Source: Fructilactobacillus florum DSM 22689 = JCM 16035 (GTDB lineage: Bacteria > Bacillota > Bacilli > Lactobacillales > Lactobacillaceae). From it: DNA of 64,000 bases. Location: assembly GCF_001436645.1 (NCBI RefSeq), contig NZ_AYZI01000008.1:37205-101204 (forward strand), in the 5' to 3' direction. The notes beneath the pieces are model-generated. The model had not been told where the DNA came from, searched no databases, and saw only the letters and a list, made by a program, of their open reading frames with translations. Each line of letters starts with the position of its first letter. Within the stretch, counting starts at the first letter, position 1. Below, piece by piece: positions 35,314-44,437 of the stretch. The position numbers and the translations under genes are program-made.

Positions 35314-37146
35314 ATGCACATTGGCATTATTGGCGCTGGTCCGCGAGGTCTCATTCTCTTAGCAGACCTTTTACAGGCAGCATCACAAACAGGGAAACTC
35401 TCAATTTCACTTTTCGATCCCAATCCAATTGGGGGCAAAGTTTGGTCCCCAACCCAACCTTTGGATTACATTATGAATTCACCAGCACAACTAGTAACCC
35501 TATTTAATGATAATCAACCCGGTGCAAACTTCTATGAATGGACTCAGAGCAAGGTTGCTCGTGACTTCGTTACCCAGGAAAACTATCAGCATGACTTTTT
35601 GGCGCTGATGGAGCAGTTACAGCCAAATGACTATGCTCCGCGAGCTCTCTTTGGTGTTTATTGTCAATGGTTCTATCGCCAACAATTAAACCGGTTGGTC
35701 CCACAGCAGCAAGTTACTTATTTACCAACCACGGTCACCGCCGCCCAACCAACTTCCACTGGGTTCATCCTGGTGACTCCCAAACAACAAATCAATGTTA
35801 ACAAACTAGTGATTAGCTCTGGAAATGTTGCAAATCAACTAACAAAAACTGAACAAGCGCTTCAGGACTATGCAACCGCCCATCAGCTAACCTATCTTGG
35901 TCCCAATCACCCCAACGAAGTTGATTTGACTAACATCAAGCCTAAAACTAATGTCATCATACGGGGGATGGGTCTTTCGTTTTTTGACTATCTTAGCCAA
36001 CTTACAACTGCTCGGGGTGGTCGCTTTACCCGGAGTGGGGACCACGGTTTGACATATCATCCTTCTGGTCAGGAGCCCCATATTATTGCGGGATCTAGAC
36101 GGGGAGTGCCTTATTATCCAAAACCAATCAACCAAGCCCAAGTTGGGGAACAACGACCTGCTATTTTTTTAAATCCTGCTCACATCCAGCAGGGATCAGT
36201 TGCTGGCAAGTTGCCATTTAAAACTTTTATTAACCTCGTCCAAGCAGAAATTGAGAACGTCTACTATCGCATCATATTGCAAAACAACCATCCCCAATCC
36301 GATGTCGCTGAGTTTAGCGCTGGCTTTGCGGCTGCCGCTGATCGCACATCCTTCTTAAACAACTACCACTGGCATCCCGGCGAGCGACTGGGTTGGAAAA
36401 CCATCCTAAATCCTGTCGCTGGAACTAAAATTACGAACATTGCCAATTACCAACAGACCCTCCAAACTTGGCTTGCCAAGCTGGTGTCCGATGCTCGGCA
36501 AGGTTCAAATCATGCTCCCATTACAGGCGCACTTGCCACGCTGATCGATCTACGAACCACTATTCAACGGCTAGTCACTGACCAGACCTTTACCGATCGT
36601 GATTATGTAGAAAAATTTCTTCCGAGCTTTAATTCATTTGCCGGATTTCTAACTGCTGGTCCACCAGTCGCACGCTATGATGAACTGATGGCTTTAATGC
36701 GGGCTGGAATTGTGACAATTCTTGGACCACAACTTCAGGTGGTCGGAGTTAAACACCAATTTTTGGCTCGTTCCAAATTTTATCCAGATGAACCTTTCCT
36801 TGCTCAGGCAATAATTGAAGCCCGATTACCTAGTGCCAATTTAAAACGGACCACGAATTCTTTATTAGTTTCTTTGCGAGAACAAGGTATTATCACTGCC
36901 TACCAATTTCATCCTGAGAACAATGAAACCGTTACTAGTGGAGCAGTAAAGACCGACTTATCCACCTACCATCCGATTAATCAGCAAGGAAAGCCGAATG
37001 ATCAACTTTACGTCTGGGGTGTACCCTTGAGTGGCATTGAGTGGATGACAACTACTTTGCCACATCCTGCCGTCCATGATCATAATTTTTCCGTTGCCGA
37101 TTTGATTACCGAACAACTGTTAGCGAATCCCGCTGCTTCATCATAA
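35314..37146 (+). CDS. FAD/NAD(P)-binding protein of the HI0933/FAD_NAD_binding_9 kind
   Basis: A 610-aa protein starting with the dinucleotide-binding motif GIIGAGPRGLILLADLL. A second nucleotide-type motif (VIIRGMGLSFFDYLSQL) follows near residue 215. The large C-terminal half has no recognised catalytic residues. Proteins of this kind occur in lactobacilli as uncharacterised FAD/NAD(P)-binding proteins, often near redox genes, and may be N-hydroxylase-like. The zinc-independent quinone oxidoreductase lies convergent downstream. AAAGGA precedes the ATG. Exact reaction unknown. Confidence 0.8.
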   Translation: MHIGIIGAGPRGLILLADLLQAASQTGKLSISLFDPNPIGGKVWSPTQPLDYIMNSPAQLVTLFNDNQPGANFYEWTQSKVARDFVTQENYQHDFLALMEQLQPNDYAPRALFGVYCQWFYRQQLNRLVPQQQVTYLPTTVTAAQPTSTGFILVTPKQQINVNKLVISSGNVANQLTKTEQALQDYATAHQLTYLGPNHPNEVDLTNIKPKTNVIIRGMGLSFFDYLSQLTTARGGRFTRSGDHGLTYHPSGQEPHIIAGSRRGVPYYPKPINQAQVGEQRPAIFLNPAHIQQGSVAGKLPFKTFINLVQAEIENVYYRIILQNNHPQSDVAEFSAGFAAAADRTSFLNNYHWHPGERLGWKTILNPVAGTKITNIANYQQTLQTWLAKLVSDARQGSNHAPITGALATLIDLRTTIQRLVTDQTFTDRDYVEKFLPSFNSFAGFLTAGPPVARYDELMALMRAGIVTILGPQLQVVGVKHQFLARSKFYPDEPFLAQAIIEARLPSANLKRTTNSLLVSLREQGIITAYQFHPENNETVTSGAVKTDLSTYHPINQQGKPNDQLYVWGVPLSGIEWMTTTLPHPAVHDHNFSVADLITEQLLANPAASS

Positions 37147-37223
37147 AGAGAAGACGAATCATCGTGATTTCACCGTTCACCATCGTTAATCTGAGGTAGC
37201 CTACTTAAAAACCTTTATAAATT

Positions 37224-37256
37224 AAAAAACCGCTCACACTGTGGGCGGTTTTTATT
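37224..37256. terminator. Bidirectional terminator
   Basis: AACCGCTCAC / GTGGGCGGTT stem with an ACT loop between convergent genes; A run on one side, T run on the other. Confidence 0.85.
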
Positions 37257-37265
37257 ATCATTACA

Positions 37266-38282
37266 CTATTTTTGAACTTGGACAATCAATTTACCACGTA
37301 CGTGACCGGCCTTAAGCTGATCGTAAGCAGCTCCCGTTTCTTCCCAAGGAAAAACCTTGGCAATCACTGGATGTAATTCATCGTGGGTGACCCAATCAGA
37401 AATTATTTTCAGTTGGGAACCGCTTGGATGCATCAATAAAAACTGGTATTTAGTTTGCTTTGCCCGCGCTCGTCGCTGTAATGGGTAACTAGCCGCCGCA
37501 AACATTAATTCTTTCAAAATCCCCAGCTGCTGTGATTCCGCGAGTGCTGCAGTTGGGACCCCACTGATACTAATAACTTGACCACCAGGACGCAAAATCT
37601 GAAAACTATCCTGCAAGGCCCGACCACCCAGCGTATCGAAAACCAGATCATAGTCATGAAGCACCTGTGAGAAATCCGTCTTTCGGTAATCAATCACCTG
37701 ATCAGCTCCAAGTTGGCGCAAAAAGTCAGCATTTTCAGCACTAGCGGTCGTGGCAACAAAAGCTCCCATTCGTTTGGCCATTTGAATGGCCAACACACCA
37801 ATTCCACCAGCTCCAGCTTGAATTAGCACCCGTTCTTGGGGTTGGAGATTTGCGACATCATGAAGCACTTGGTAACTGGTCAGACCGGTTAACGGTAGCG
37901 CGGCTGCTTCCGTAAAACTCAGTTTTTCTGGTATTTTAGCAACCTGTGTTGCTGGTACCGTGAGATACTCAGCCAAGGTTCCCGCATGCTGGTGATCAGG
38001 ACGTCCATACACCCGATCACCGACCGCAATACCGGTAACTTGCTTTCCAACGGCGACTACTGTCCCCGCGAACTCATTGCCCATGGTGAGGGGCAACTTC
38101 GCTTTCATCAGTGGTTTCATTTTGCCCGCCTGAATTTTGTAGTCCACGGGATTCAAACCGACCGCCATAACGGCTACTAAAAGCTCATCTGCCGCTGGTT
38201 GCGGGGTAGCTACGGTAGCAAAAGCTGCTGGTCCTTGATAACTTTTAAATTGATAAGCTTGCATCTTAGTTGAAATTTCCAT
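37266..38282 (-). CDS. NADP-dependent quinone oxidoreductase-like (zinc-free MDR)
   Basis: A 338-aa medium-chain reductase. GNEFAGTVVAVGKQV and the nucleotide motif VLIQAGAGGIGVLAIQMAKR are clear, and VGRPDHQHAGTLAEY-like sequence replaces the zinc cysteines of alcohol dehydrogenases, so the enzyme is of the zinc-free quinone oxidoreductase or enone reductase group. It would reduce quinones or reactive aldehydes with NADPH. Tandem ATGs at 38285 and 38282: GGAGG is five bases from the second, which is chosen. The four-repeat protein precedes it on the same strand by 24 bases, perhaps one operon. Confidence 0.87.
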   Translation of the reverse strand: MEISTKMQAYQFKSYQGPAAFATVATPQPAADELLVAVMAVGLNPVDYKIQAGKMKPLMKAKLPLTMGNEFAGTVVAVGKQVTGIAVGDRVYGRPDHQHAGTLAEYLTVPATQVAKIPEKLSFTEAAALPLTGLTSYQVLHDVANLQPQERVLIQAGAGGIGVLAIQMAKRMGAFVATTASAENADFLRQLGADQVIDYRKTDFSQVLHDYDLVFDTLGGRALQDSFQILRPGGQVISISGVPTAALAESQQLGILKELMFAAASYPLQRRARAKQTKYQFLLMHPSGSQLKIISDWVTHDELHPVIAKVFPWEETGAAYDQLKAGHVRGKLIVQVQK

Positions 38283-38306
38283 CATAACCTCCGTTATTGC
38301 ATAAAT

Positions 38307-39479
38307 CTAATGGTGACCTAAAAATTGTTGCTTGGTCAGTTCAGCATCAAGATAGTCAAAAGCTATCTCAACCACTTCACTGCATCTGAATCGTTTCCGT
38401 TTACTAATCAATGGATCATCTTCATCAAAGTACCGCAACCCAAGTTCCCCGGGCTGGCGACTGCGAATCGGCAACCCAAAGTAAGCCGTCCCGTCCGTCA
38501 ATTTAATGCGTACTAGCCGTTTAAACCGGCGGGACTGTTCGAGAATCATTTGAAATAAATCAACCGTTTTATCAAAGGCGCGCTCATCGTTTAGGAGCGG
38601 CTGCCGATAGGTTCCCTGACTAAGATTTAACCCCACAAAATGATTTAACAAGCGTAGATAATCACTTTTAATAATCACCTGTCCAATTTCATCTAATCGA
38701 ATCAACTCATATCCACCAAACAGTCCATTCATATCCACCACTGCAAACACCGCTGCATTAGCATTAACCGCCCGCACTTGACCAATGAAAAATAATTCTG
38801 GTTTAAGTTTGGGAACCATAATTACCCGCTGTCCGTTTTCACAAGCCCGGTTGAGAATCGCAAAGATCTTGAGTGATGTTGTCTCACTAAGGGGTTCAAG
38901 ATGGGGCCGAAAGAGCAACGAATGTGATTGACCTAACAACCGCAACTCAGTCCCTAAAAATTCCGCCGAACAAATCTGATGCTGATCTAGTTGGCGCTGC
39001 CCCGCTTCCCGATTATCAAATTTGTCAAAAGTACGTAACTTGACGTGGTCTCGCTCCACAGCGGTGACAAACCCTTCCAGCATCGTCCCATCCTGCAGAG
39101 TTAATAAGAGTGCTTGTTGTTCAACCAGCGCCGTACCCAATACCTGGGTAAGCAGCGCCACCTTCTGATTCAGCTGATAAGGAACTGGCTGTGCGTCAAT
39201 TAATTTTAGCCGTTGCGCCATTTGAATCCGCTGTTCCATTTTAGCAAGGTCATCACTTTCAAAATCAACATCAAAAATGTCCTGGTAGGTCAAGTAAACG
39301 TAACCATTTGCCAAGCCATCTTCCGTGTAGGTCGTCATAATGACCCCACCCTGATCAAGAGCTACCACGATCCCCGTATAAAAAATAGAAGAGTTGTTTT
39401 GCATGACGTTTACCAAAGTTTCTTGCTGCAAAGATATTCGCAGATTTTCTTTAATTTCTAAGCGCTGTTCTGATGCCAT
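38307..39479 (-). CDS. Four-repeat protein of unknown function, Sm-like pattern
   Basis: A 390-aa soluble protein with no signal peptide. Four segments at about 20-82, 120-182, 216-282 and 320-382 share one pattern: a hydrophobic strand, a short turn (LTLQDGTMLEGFV, VRIKLTDGTAYFG), a strand ending in a hydrophobic run, a polar loop with aromatic or Gly (TEDGLANGYVYL, NGLFGGYELI), then a final strand (QDIFDVDF, DEIGQVII, SEVVEIAFDYL). Segment spacing is about 100 residues. The layout recalls small beta-barrels such as the Sm fold, but the match is by eye. It is just downstream of asparaginase on the same strand (17 bases) and upstream of the oxidoreductase. Family not recognised. Confidence 0.65.
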   Translation of the reverse strand: MASEQRLEIKENLRISLQQETLVNVMQNNSSIFYTGIVVALDQGGVIMTTYTEDGLANGYVYLTYQDIFDVDFESDDLAKMEQRIQMAQRLKLIDAQPVPYQLNQKVALLTQVLGTALVEQQALLLTLQDGTMLEGFVTAVERDHVKLRTFDKFDNREAGQRQLDQHQICSAEFLGTELRLLGQSHSLLFRPHLEPLSETTSLKIFAILNRACENGQRVIMVPKLKPELFFIGQVRAVNANAAVFAVVDMNGLFGGYELIRLDEIGQVIIKSDYLRLLNHFVGLNLSQGTYRQPLLNDERAFDKTVDLFQMILEQSRRFKRLVRIKLTDGTAYFGLPIRSRQPGELGLRYFDEDDPLISKRKRFRCSEVVEIAFDYLDAELTKQQFLGHH

Positions 39480-39496
39480 TTTCCCACCTGTTTCTG

Positions 39497-40471
39497 CTAC
39501 GAAAGCGCATTAGCCATGTAATTATGCAATGCGGTTCCGGTCTTTCCGCAACTCAAGCCGACAATTAATTTAATTCGGGCTTTTTGCCCGTTTAGTTGCT
39601 CACAAAACGTCAAACCAAGGGATCGTAATTCAATCCCCCCACCTTCGTAAGCATAAATTGGTTGAGCGGCACCGCTTAAACATCTGGATACCAAGATCAA
39701 GGGAATCTTCGCCTTTAATAAGGATTTAATCGAAGTTAAAACCGCAGCTGGCAAGTTCCCGGCTCCCATTGCTTCAATCACAACCCCCCGAGTTTCTGGA
39801 CGATTAACGGCGTTTAACAAGAGATCATCCATCCCCGCACTCGCTTTTAACAAGTACACGTGATCGACTACGTGATCAATCTGGCTATAAGCACTGCCTA
39901 ACAACTGTTGCGCAAAAGAAACCTGACCATGATCAACCGTCCCTAAAGTTCCATAGACGGGATCTTTAAAAGTATCAATACTGGTCGTATGGGTCTTTGT
40001 AACATAACGAGCCGCATAGATTCCACTGTTGAAAACGACTAACACTCCTTTATTTCTGGCACTGTCACTAGCTGCCACTTGGATGGCTGATTTGAAATTA
40101 AATACTCCATCTGCCCCGATTTCATTGGACGAGCGCATGGCACCAGTAACTACCACTGGAATCGTGTTGGGTAGTGTTAAATCCAAAAAATAGGCGGTCT
40201 CTTCCAAAGTATCGGTTCCATGAGTCACCACCACTCCATCAATTCCATTATCAATCGCTTGCTCAATACGTCGTTTCACCCGTAACATCGTCGCAGGCGT
40301 CATCTGCGGTGATGGTAAATTTAATAATTCGTCGTTTTCTAATTGAATGTCAGTTAATCCCAAAACTTCATTATTATCAATGGGATTTTTTTCATTTGGT
40401 AGCACTCCGCCGTTCACTCCTTGTGACATCGAAATCGTCCCACCAGTGTGAATTGCTAGAATTTTTTTCAT
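39497..40471 (-). CDS. ansA: L-asparaginase, type I
   Basis: A 324-aa enzyme hydrolysing asparagine to aspartate and ammonia. The catalytic Thr lies in HTGGTISMS near residue 12 and the second motif is VVTHGTDTLEETAYFLD; the Lys and Asp of the second triad are in VVTGAMRSSNEIGADG. No signal peptide, so cytoplasmic. AGGAG precedes the ATG. First of a likely three-gene unit with the four-repeat protein and the oxidoreductase. The ammonia could help acid tolerance beside the arginine deiminase pathway. Confidence 0.93.
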   Translation of the reverse strand: MKKILAIHTGGTISMSQGVNGGVLPNEKNPIDNNEVLGLTDIQLENDELLNLPSPQMTPATMLRVKRRIEQAIDNGIDGVVVTHGTDTLEETAYFLDLTLPNTIPVVVTGAMRSSNEIGADGVFNFKSAIQVAASDSARNKGVLVVFNSGIYAARYVTKTHTTSIDTFKDPVYGTLGTVDHGQVSFAQQLLGSAYSQIDHVVDHVYLLKASAGMDDLLLNAVNRPETRGVVIEAMGAGNLPAAVLTSIKSLLKAKIPLILVSRCLSGAAQPIYAYEGGGIELRSLGLTFCEQLNGQKARIKLIVGLSCGKTGTALHNYMANALS

Positions 40472-40608
40472 GAAGTAAACTCCTATAATTATAAAATACT
40501 CAGCTTATATAGTACCACACTCGCCACCCATTCGATGGATTGACCAAATCTAAGGGTTTCATTTCGATCGCTTCTCAACTATACTAAAAAAATAAGGAGT
40601 CCTTACAA

Positions 40609-40980
40609 ATGAAAGAATCGGAACGTTACTATCAACCGCATACTTCCAAAGAAGCACTCCGCAAAGTGCAAGCACTCTTCAATTCCTACTGTCGAGCACC
40701 GCTGACCACCGAACTCCTGCAATATCATCACCAGTTAACGCAACAGGTTGTAACTGATATTTTACCGGCAGCCCGCCGTGAACAACAACCGGCTCGTGTC
40801 GCTGCCGCCAACCGCATTTATCAAATCATGTTACGTTGGTCAGCTGTGCGCTTAGCGGGTCAGCCTTGGATAGGGAAACTGGTTGACTTTCAGCTAATTG
40901 AACCACAAAATAGCCCCAAACGACAGGTTCGGACCACCAAAATACATTCGCACCAGCCAGGTCGCAGTGTTCGTCACTAA
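40609..40980 (+). CDS. Hypothetical protein, 123 aa
   Basis: A 123-aa basic, mostly helical protein (ALRKVQALFNSYCRAPLTTE, then a second helical region with RVAAANRIYQIMLRW) ending in a Lys/Arg/His-rich tail. No motif recognised. AAGGAG precedes the ATG. The gene is followed 28 bases later by another small hypothetical and then by the nuclease-helicase, on the same strand, which suggests one transcript but no function. Confidence 0.6.
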   Translation: MKESERYYQPHTSKEALRKVQALFNSYCRAPLTTELLQYHHQLTQQVVTDILPAARREQQPARVAAANRIYQIMLRWSAVRLAGQPWIGKLVDFQLIEPQNSPKRQVRTTKIHSHQPGRSVRH

Positions 40981-41008
40981 TCAACTAACCATATAATGAG
41001 GTGTTTTC

Positions 41009-41353
41009 ATGGCAAAACGAAAAAAAATTGAACGTCAAGAACGCGCAAAGGTCATCATCGATATGAACGACTTTTTGATTAAATACGCCGAATCAATCCT
41101 AGGACCAAAACCTGATTTAGCTCAACAACTGTATCAGGCGGGGAAAGATGAGATCAGCGGTATTGATCAACTCCTACAAGATGACGGTTTTGGTCGCAAA
41201 GATAAATACGAAGATATTGCTACCGGCTTTGTCTATAACTTCTATCAAGTCGATTCTGCAACAAATAAACAAGTTGCTAAAGAATTAGTGCAAGAAGCCA
41301 TTCGTGATATGGGGAAAAATGCTAAAAAATACAATCGCTGGGCCGAAGAGTAA
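41009..41353 (+). CDS. Hypothetical protein, 114 aa
   Basis: A 114-aa charged helical protein. It begins MAKRKKIERQERAKVIIDMN and has YEDIATGFVYNFYQVDSATN in the middle. Seems conserved in style but the family is not recognised. GAGGTG precedes the ATG. A hairpin terminator at 41353-41377 follows at once, so it ends its transcript before the helicase gene. Confidence 0.6.
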   Translation: MAKRKKIERQERAKVIIDMNDFLIKYAESILGPKPDLAQQLYQAGKDEISGIDQLLQDDGFGRKDKYEDIATGFVYNFYQVDSATNKQVAKELVQEAIRDMGKNAKKYNRWAEE

Positions 41354-41377
41354 ACAACCCTAGTGGTTGTTTTTTTA
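41353..41377 (+). terminator. Terminator after the 114-aa gene
   Basis: AACAACC CTAGT GGTTGTT followed by six T; a seven-base-pair stem. Confidence 0.75.
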
Positions 41378-41399
41378 CTAAACAGAGGAGTTGATTGCC

Positions 41400-43751
41400 A
41401 TGCCCAGTAGGATCGGTGTCCGCGAGTTGGTCAGCTTTATTCTTCGTAGTGGCGACCTCAATCGCCAACAAACTAGTATGAATACCGCCCAGGCTGGAAC
41501 TAGAATTCACCAACGACTCCAGCGAAAGCAGGGAAAAGCCTATCATGCTGAATACGCTTTATCAACAACCATCCAACTAGCCGACCAGCCTTTACTGGTC
41601 CACGGTCGCGCTGATGGGGTGGTTTTCGCAGCGAAGCACGCACAAATTGATGAAATTAAAACTTCTGATGTTGAATTTTCTGAACTAACTGAAAATCAGT
41701 TGCAGCTTTACTGGGGACAAGTAAAAATTTATGCTCACCTCCTATTTGCTGAAAACCCGGAGCTTTCTAGTATTACTATGCGCTTGATCTACGTCCAAAC
41801 CCCTGAAGAAACTAGTAAGATTACTACTAAAACGATCGATCGACAAAGCGCTGCCGCCTTTTTTAAACAGGTTACCGATGAGTACGCCGAATGGCTGGCA
41901 CTAAAAACCAAGCTAAAACAGGAATGCATCACCAGTGCTAATCAGGTTAACTTTCCCTTTCCAAAGTTTCGCCAAGGTCAACGCCAACTTGCGGCGGTCG
42001 TCTATAAAACGATCGTAAATCGACGTCACCTCTTCGTGGAAGCCCCAACCGGTACTGGGAAAACCATTTCCACCATTTTCCCCGCTATTAAAGCCTTAGG
42101 GACTGGGCAATGCGAACGTATTTTTTATTTAACAGCTAAGCAAAGTACCCGCCGGGTAGCCGAGCAAGCCATTGCAGCTCTCAGCCAACAAGGACTACGT
42201 CTTCACAGTCTGACGATTACGGCCAAGGATCAGATCAGATTTCCAGCCGAACAGGGCGTAGCAGATGATGCCAATCCCTACATGCTAGGCTATTATGATC
42301 GACTCAAACCGGCACTCAAAGATTTATTGCTTCATCAAAACCAACTAACTCGTCCTATCATTGAGCGTTATGCACAAACCTACCAGCTGGATCCCTTTGA
42401 ATTTTCACTGGATGCCAGTCTTTTTTGTGATGTCATCATTGGTGATTATAACTATTTATTTGATCCCATCATCCATTTACAGCGCTTCTTTGCCGTTGAA
42501 AATCCACTAAACTGCTATCTAATTGATGAAACCCATAACCTTGTGGATCGGGCTCGCGAAATGTATTCCACAGAGCTTGATGACGAACCAATTCAACCAC
42601 TATTAAACGCCCTTCCAGCTGATCAAGCGACGCGTAAAGTCAAGACTGCCCTACGCCGCGTCCAACGCTCTTTTACTAACCTAAACCAATCGTTGGTGGA
42701 ACAGCAGGTCGAATTTATTAATCAAACTAACCCTGACGAAGATTTCAATACTGCCATCGAAAAACTTAGTGCCCGCTTACATCAATGGCTTAGAAAACGG
42801 GAGCCGAGTCCACTTGTCGAGCAGGTTCTCGCCTATTACTTTGTCTGTTTACGCTATCTAAAGCTCGTTGAACTTTTTAATGACCATTTTCGTTGGCGGG
42901 TATTGCGGGTCGATCAAAAAACCTGTGTCCGACTCCTTTGCCTGGATCCCAGTCCGTTTATCGCTGAAACCCTGCAACAAGGGGGCGGATCCATTTTATT
43001 CTCAGCAACACTCTCACCGCTACCGTATTATCGCCAGCTCCTAGGTGCTGAATCTAACAGTCTCCAATACCAGTTACCTTCACCATTTCCACCCGCACGA
43101 CAAGCGGTTTTGATCACATCGTATCTAAAAACAACTTATCAAAACCGGACAAAGGAACTGCCCCAGTTATTGGCAAGTCTAAAAATTTTAATTAGTGCCA
43201 ATCCGGGGCATTACCTGGTTTTCATCCCCTCTAATGTTTACCTAGATCAGATTTATCAAGCCTTCCTTAGCAAATATCCCGAAGTAAAGACCGTGAAACA
43301 AACGGCTGACATGTCTAGCGATGACCGCGAATCTTTCTTACAGGCCTTTGCCCCTGAGCAACCACCAGTCCTAGGCTTTGCGTTACTGAGCGGTATTTTT
43401 TCAGAAGGAATTGACCTAGTTGGCAAACAACTGATTGGCGTTGCCATTGTTGGTGTCGGTTTGCCAAAGATCAACCCTGAAACTAATCTTCTCCAGGACT
43501 ATTTTACCCAAAAAAATGGATTCGGCTTTGCATACGCCTATCAACTCCCCGGCTTTAATCATGTCTTGCAAGCCGCTGGACGATTGATCCGTTCTAGTAC
43601 TGATCGTGGGATTGTTGCTCTTTTTGACCAAAGATTCACTCAGAAAAGATATACCAGGCTATTTCCGCCTCATTGGTCTCATTATCAAGTTGTGTGCAAC
43701 CAACATCAGTTTAAAGAAAAGGTTAAGAATTTCTGGAATGAAGATTTATAA
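41400..43751 (+). CDS. DinG-type helicase with an N-terminal RecB-like nuclease domain
   Basis: A 783-aa fusion. Residues 1-170 carry the RecB/Cas4-type nuclease pattern: His36 (GTRIHQRL), Asp72 (GRADGV), Glu85-x-Lys87 (IDEIKT) and the Q-x-x-x-Y type segment QLQLYWGQVKIYAH. The helicase follows: Walker A APTGTGKT at 215-222, DETH box at 376-379 (YLIDETHN), and C-terminal motifs ending in QAAGRLIRS and DRGIVALFDQRF. Family members unwind damaged DNA. The segment usually holding three Fe-S cysteines reads ADDANPYMLGYYDR, so cysteines are missing. GAGGAG lies nine bases before the ATG at 41400, preferred to the TTG at 41391. perR follows. Confidence 0.85.
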   Translation: MPSRIGVRELVSFILRSGDLNRQQTSMNTAQAGTRIHQRLQRKQGKAYHAEYALSTTIQLADQPLLVHGRADGVVFAAKHAQIDEIKTSDVEFSELTENQLQLYWGQVKIYAHLLFAENPELSSITMRLIYVQTPEETSKITTKTIDRQSAAAFFKQVTDEYAEWLALKTKLKQECITSANQVNFPFPKFRQGQRQLAAVVYKTIVNRRHLFVEAPTGTGKTISTIFPAIKALGTGQCERIFYLTAKQSTRRVAEQAIAALSQQGLRLHSLTITAKDQIRFPAEQGVADDANPYMLGYYDRLKPALKDLLLHQNQLTRPIIERYAQTYQLDPFEFSLDASLFCDVIIGDYNYLFDPIIHLQRFFAVENPLNCYLIDETHNLVDRAREMYSTELDDEPIQPLLNALPADQATRKVKTALRRVQRSFTNLNQSLVEQQVEFINQTNPDEDFNTAIEKLSARLHQWLRKREPSPLVEQVLAYYFVCLRYLKLVELFNDHFRWRVLRVDQKTCVRLLCLDPSPFIAETLQQGGGSILFSATLSPLPYYRQLLGAESNSLQYQLPSPFPPARQAVLITSYLKTTYQNRTKELPQLLASLKILISANPGHYLVFIPSNVYLDQIYQAFLSKYPEVKTVKQTADMSSDDRESFLQAFAPEQPPVLGFALLSGIFSEGIDLVGKQLIGVAIVGVGLPKINPETNLLQDYFTQKNGFGFAYAYQLPGFNHVLQAAGRLIRSSTDRGIVALFDQRFTQKRYTRLFPPHWSHYQVVCNQHQFKEKVKNFWNEDL

Positions 43752-43760
43752 TCTTTATTA
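43746..43760. promoter_or_regulatory. Per-box-like site at the perR promoter
   Basis: TTATAATCTTTATTA matches the Per box TTATAATnATTATAA at 12 of 14 fixed positions. It overlaps the stop of the helicase gene and ends one base before the perR -35 box, fitting autoregulation. Confidence 0.5.
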
Positions 43761-43761
43761 G

Positions 43762-43791
43762 TTGAAATGTTGCCCCGGTTGGTTCTATTAT
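43762..43791 (+). promoter_or_regulatory. perR promoter
   Basis: TTGAAA, 18-base spacer, TATTAT; the perR ATG is 40 bases further. Confidence 0.5.
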
Positions 43792-43830
43792 GTTTAGGGT
43801 AACAAATTTTTAAAAGGAAGGAGGCTTATT

Positions 43831-44286
43831 ATGGCGGACGAGCGATATGATAATGCAATGCAACGTTTGAAAGATAACGATGTGCGGATTACCCCCCAGA
43901 GACAAATTATTTTAAAGTACTTGATTGATACTGATGACCATCCCTCAGTTGAAACTATTTTCCATATTTTGGGAAAGACGTTTCCAAATTTGAGTATGGC
44001 GACTGTATATAACAATTTACGACTTTTCAAGCGGTTGAATCTCATTATTGAGATGCCAAGCGTCGACGGTGGTTATCGGTATGATTTTTATGACCATCCC
44101 CACTTGCATGCAACTTGCGACAATTGTAATAATATTTTTGATTTGGAAGATCCAGAATTTGAAGAGATTGAACAACATTTCAAAGAAATTGCTACTAAAG
44201 ATGGTTTTAAACCAACCATCACAAATGTAGAAATTCACGGAATTTGTTCCGATTGTCAAAAGAAAGAAACTGCTCAAAATAAATAG
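43831..44286 (+). CDS. perR: Peroxide-sensing Fur-family repressor PerR
   Basis: A 151-aa Fur-family regulator with a winged-helix N-terminus (VRITPQRQIILKYL, MATVYNNLRLF). All five metal-sensing residues of Bacillus PerR fall at the same numbers: His37, Asp85, His91, His93 and Asp104. Structural zinc cysteines are C96/C99 (CDNC) and C139/C142 (CSDC). In PerR, Fe(II) at this site allows oxidation of a His by H2O2 and derepression. AAGGAGG precedes the ATG. Followed by its own terminator, then the DUF3290-DUF421 gene. A Per-box-like site is in its own promoter. Distinguishing PerR from Fur rests on the Asp104 type residue set. Confidence 0.9.
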   Translation: MADERYDNAMQRLKDNDVRITPQRQIILKYLIDTDDHPSVETIFHILGKTFPNLSMATVYNNLRLFKRLNLIIEMPSVDGGYRYDFYDHPHLHATCDNCNNIFDLEDPEFEEIEQHFKEIATKDGFKPTITNVEIHGICSDCQKKETAQNK

Positions 44287-44294
44287 CGTGATTT

Positions 44295-44348
44295 AAACCC
44301 CATGAATTGGTCGATTTCGGCTGAATCATGGGGTTTTATCATGGTTAA
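44295..44348 (+). terminator. Terminator of perR
   Basis: AAACCCCATGA / TCATGGGGTTT, 11-bp stem with a 30-base loop, ending in TTTTA. Confidence 0.7.
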
Positions 44349-44390
44349 ACTAGCAGTGCCCTGTTGTTAACTGCTCTTAGGGGTGGATTC

Positions 44391-44407
44391 TGTTATAATA
44401 GTTATTA
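44391..44407 (+). promoter_or_regulatory. Extended -10 promoter overlapping a Per-box-like site
   Basis: TGTTATAAT gives TG-n-TATAAT at 44391-44399. The 15 bases 44393-44407, TTATAATAGTTATTA, match the Per box at 12 of 14 fixed positions and are very like the site upstream of perR. A repressor here would block RNA polymerase. Confidence 0.5.
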
Positions 44408-44437
44408 AATTAAACTTATCATCTAAGGTGGCGGATT

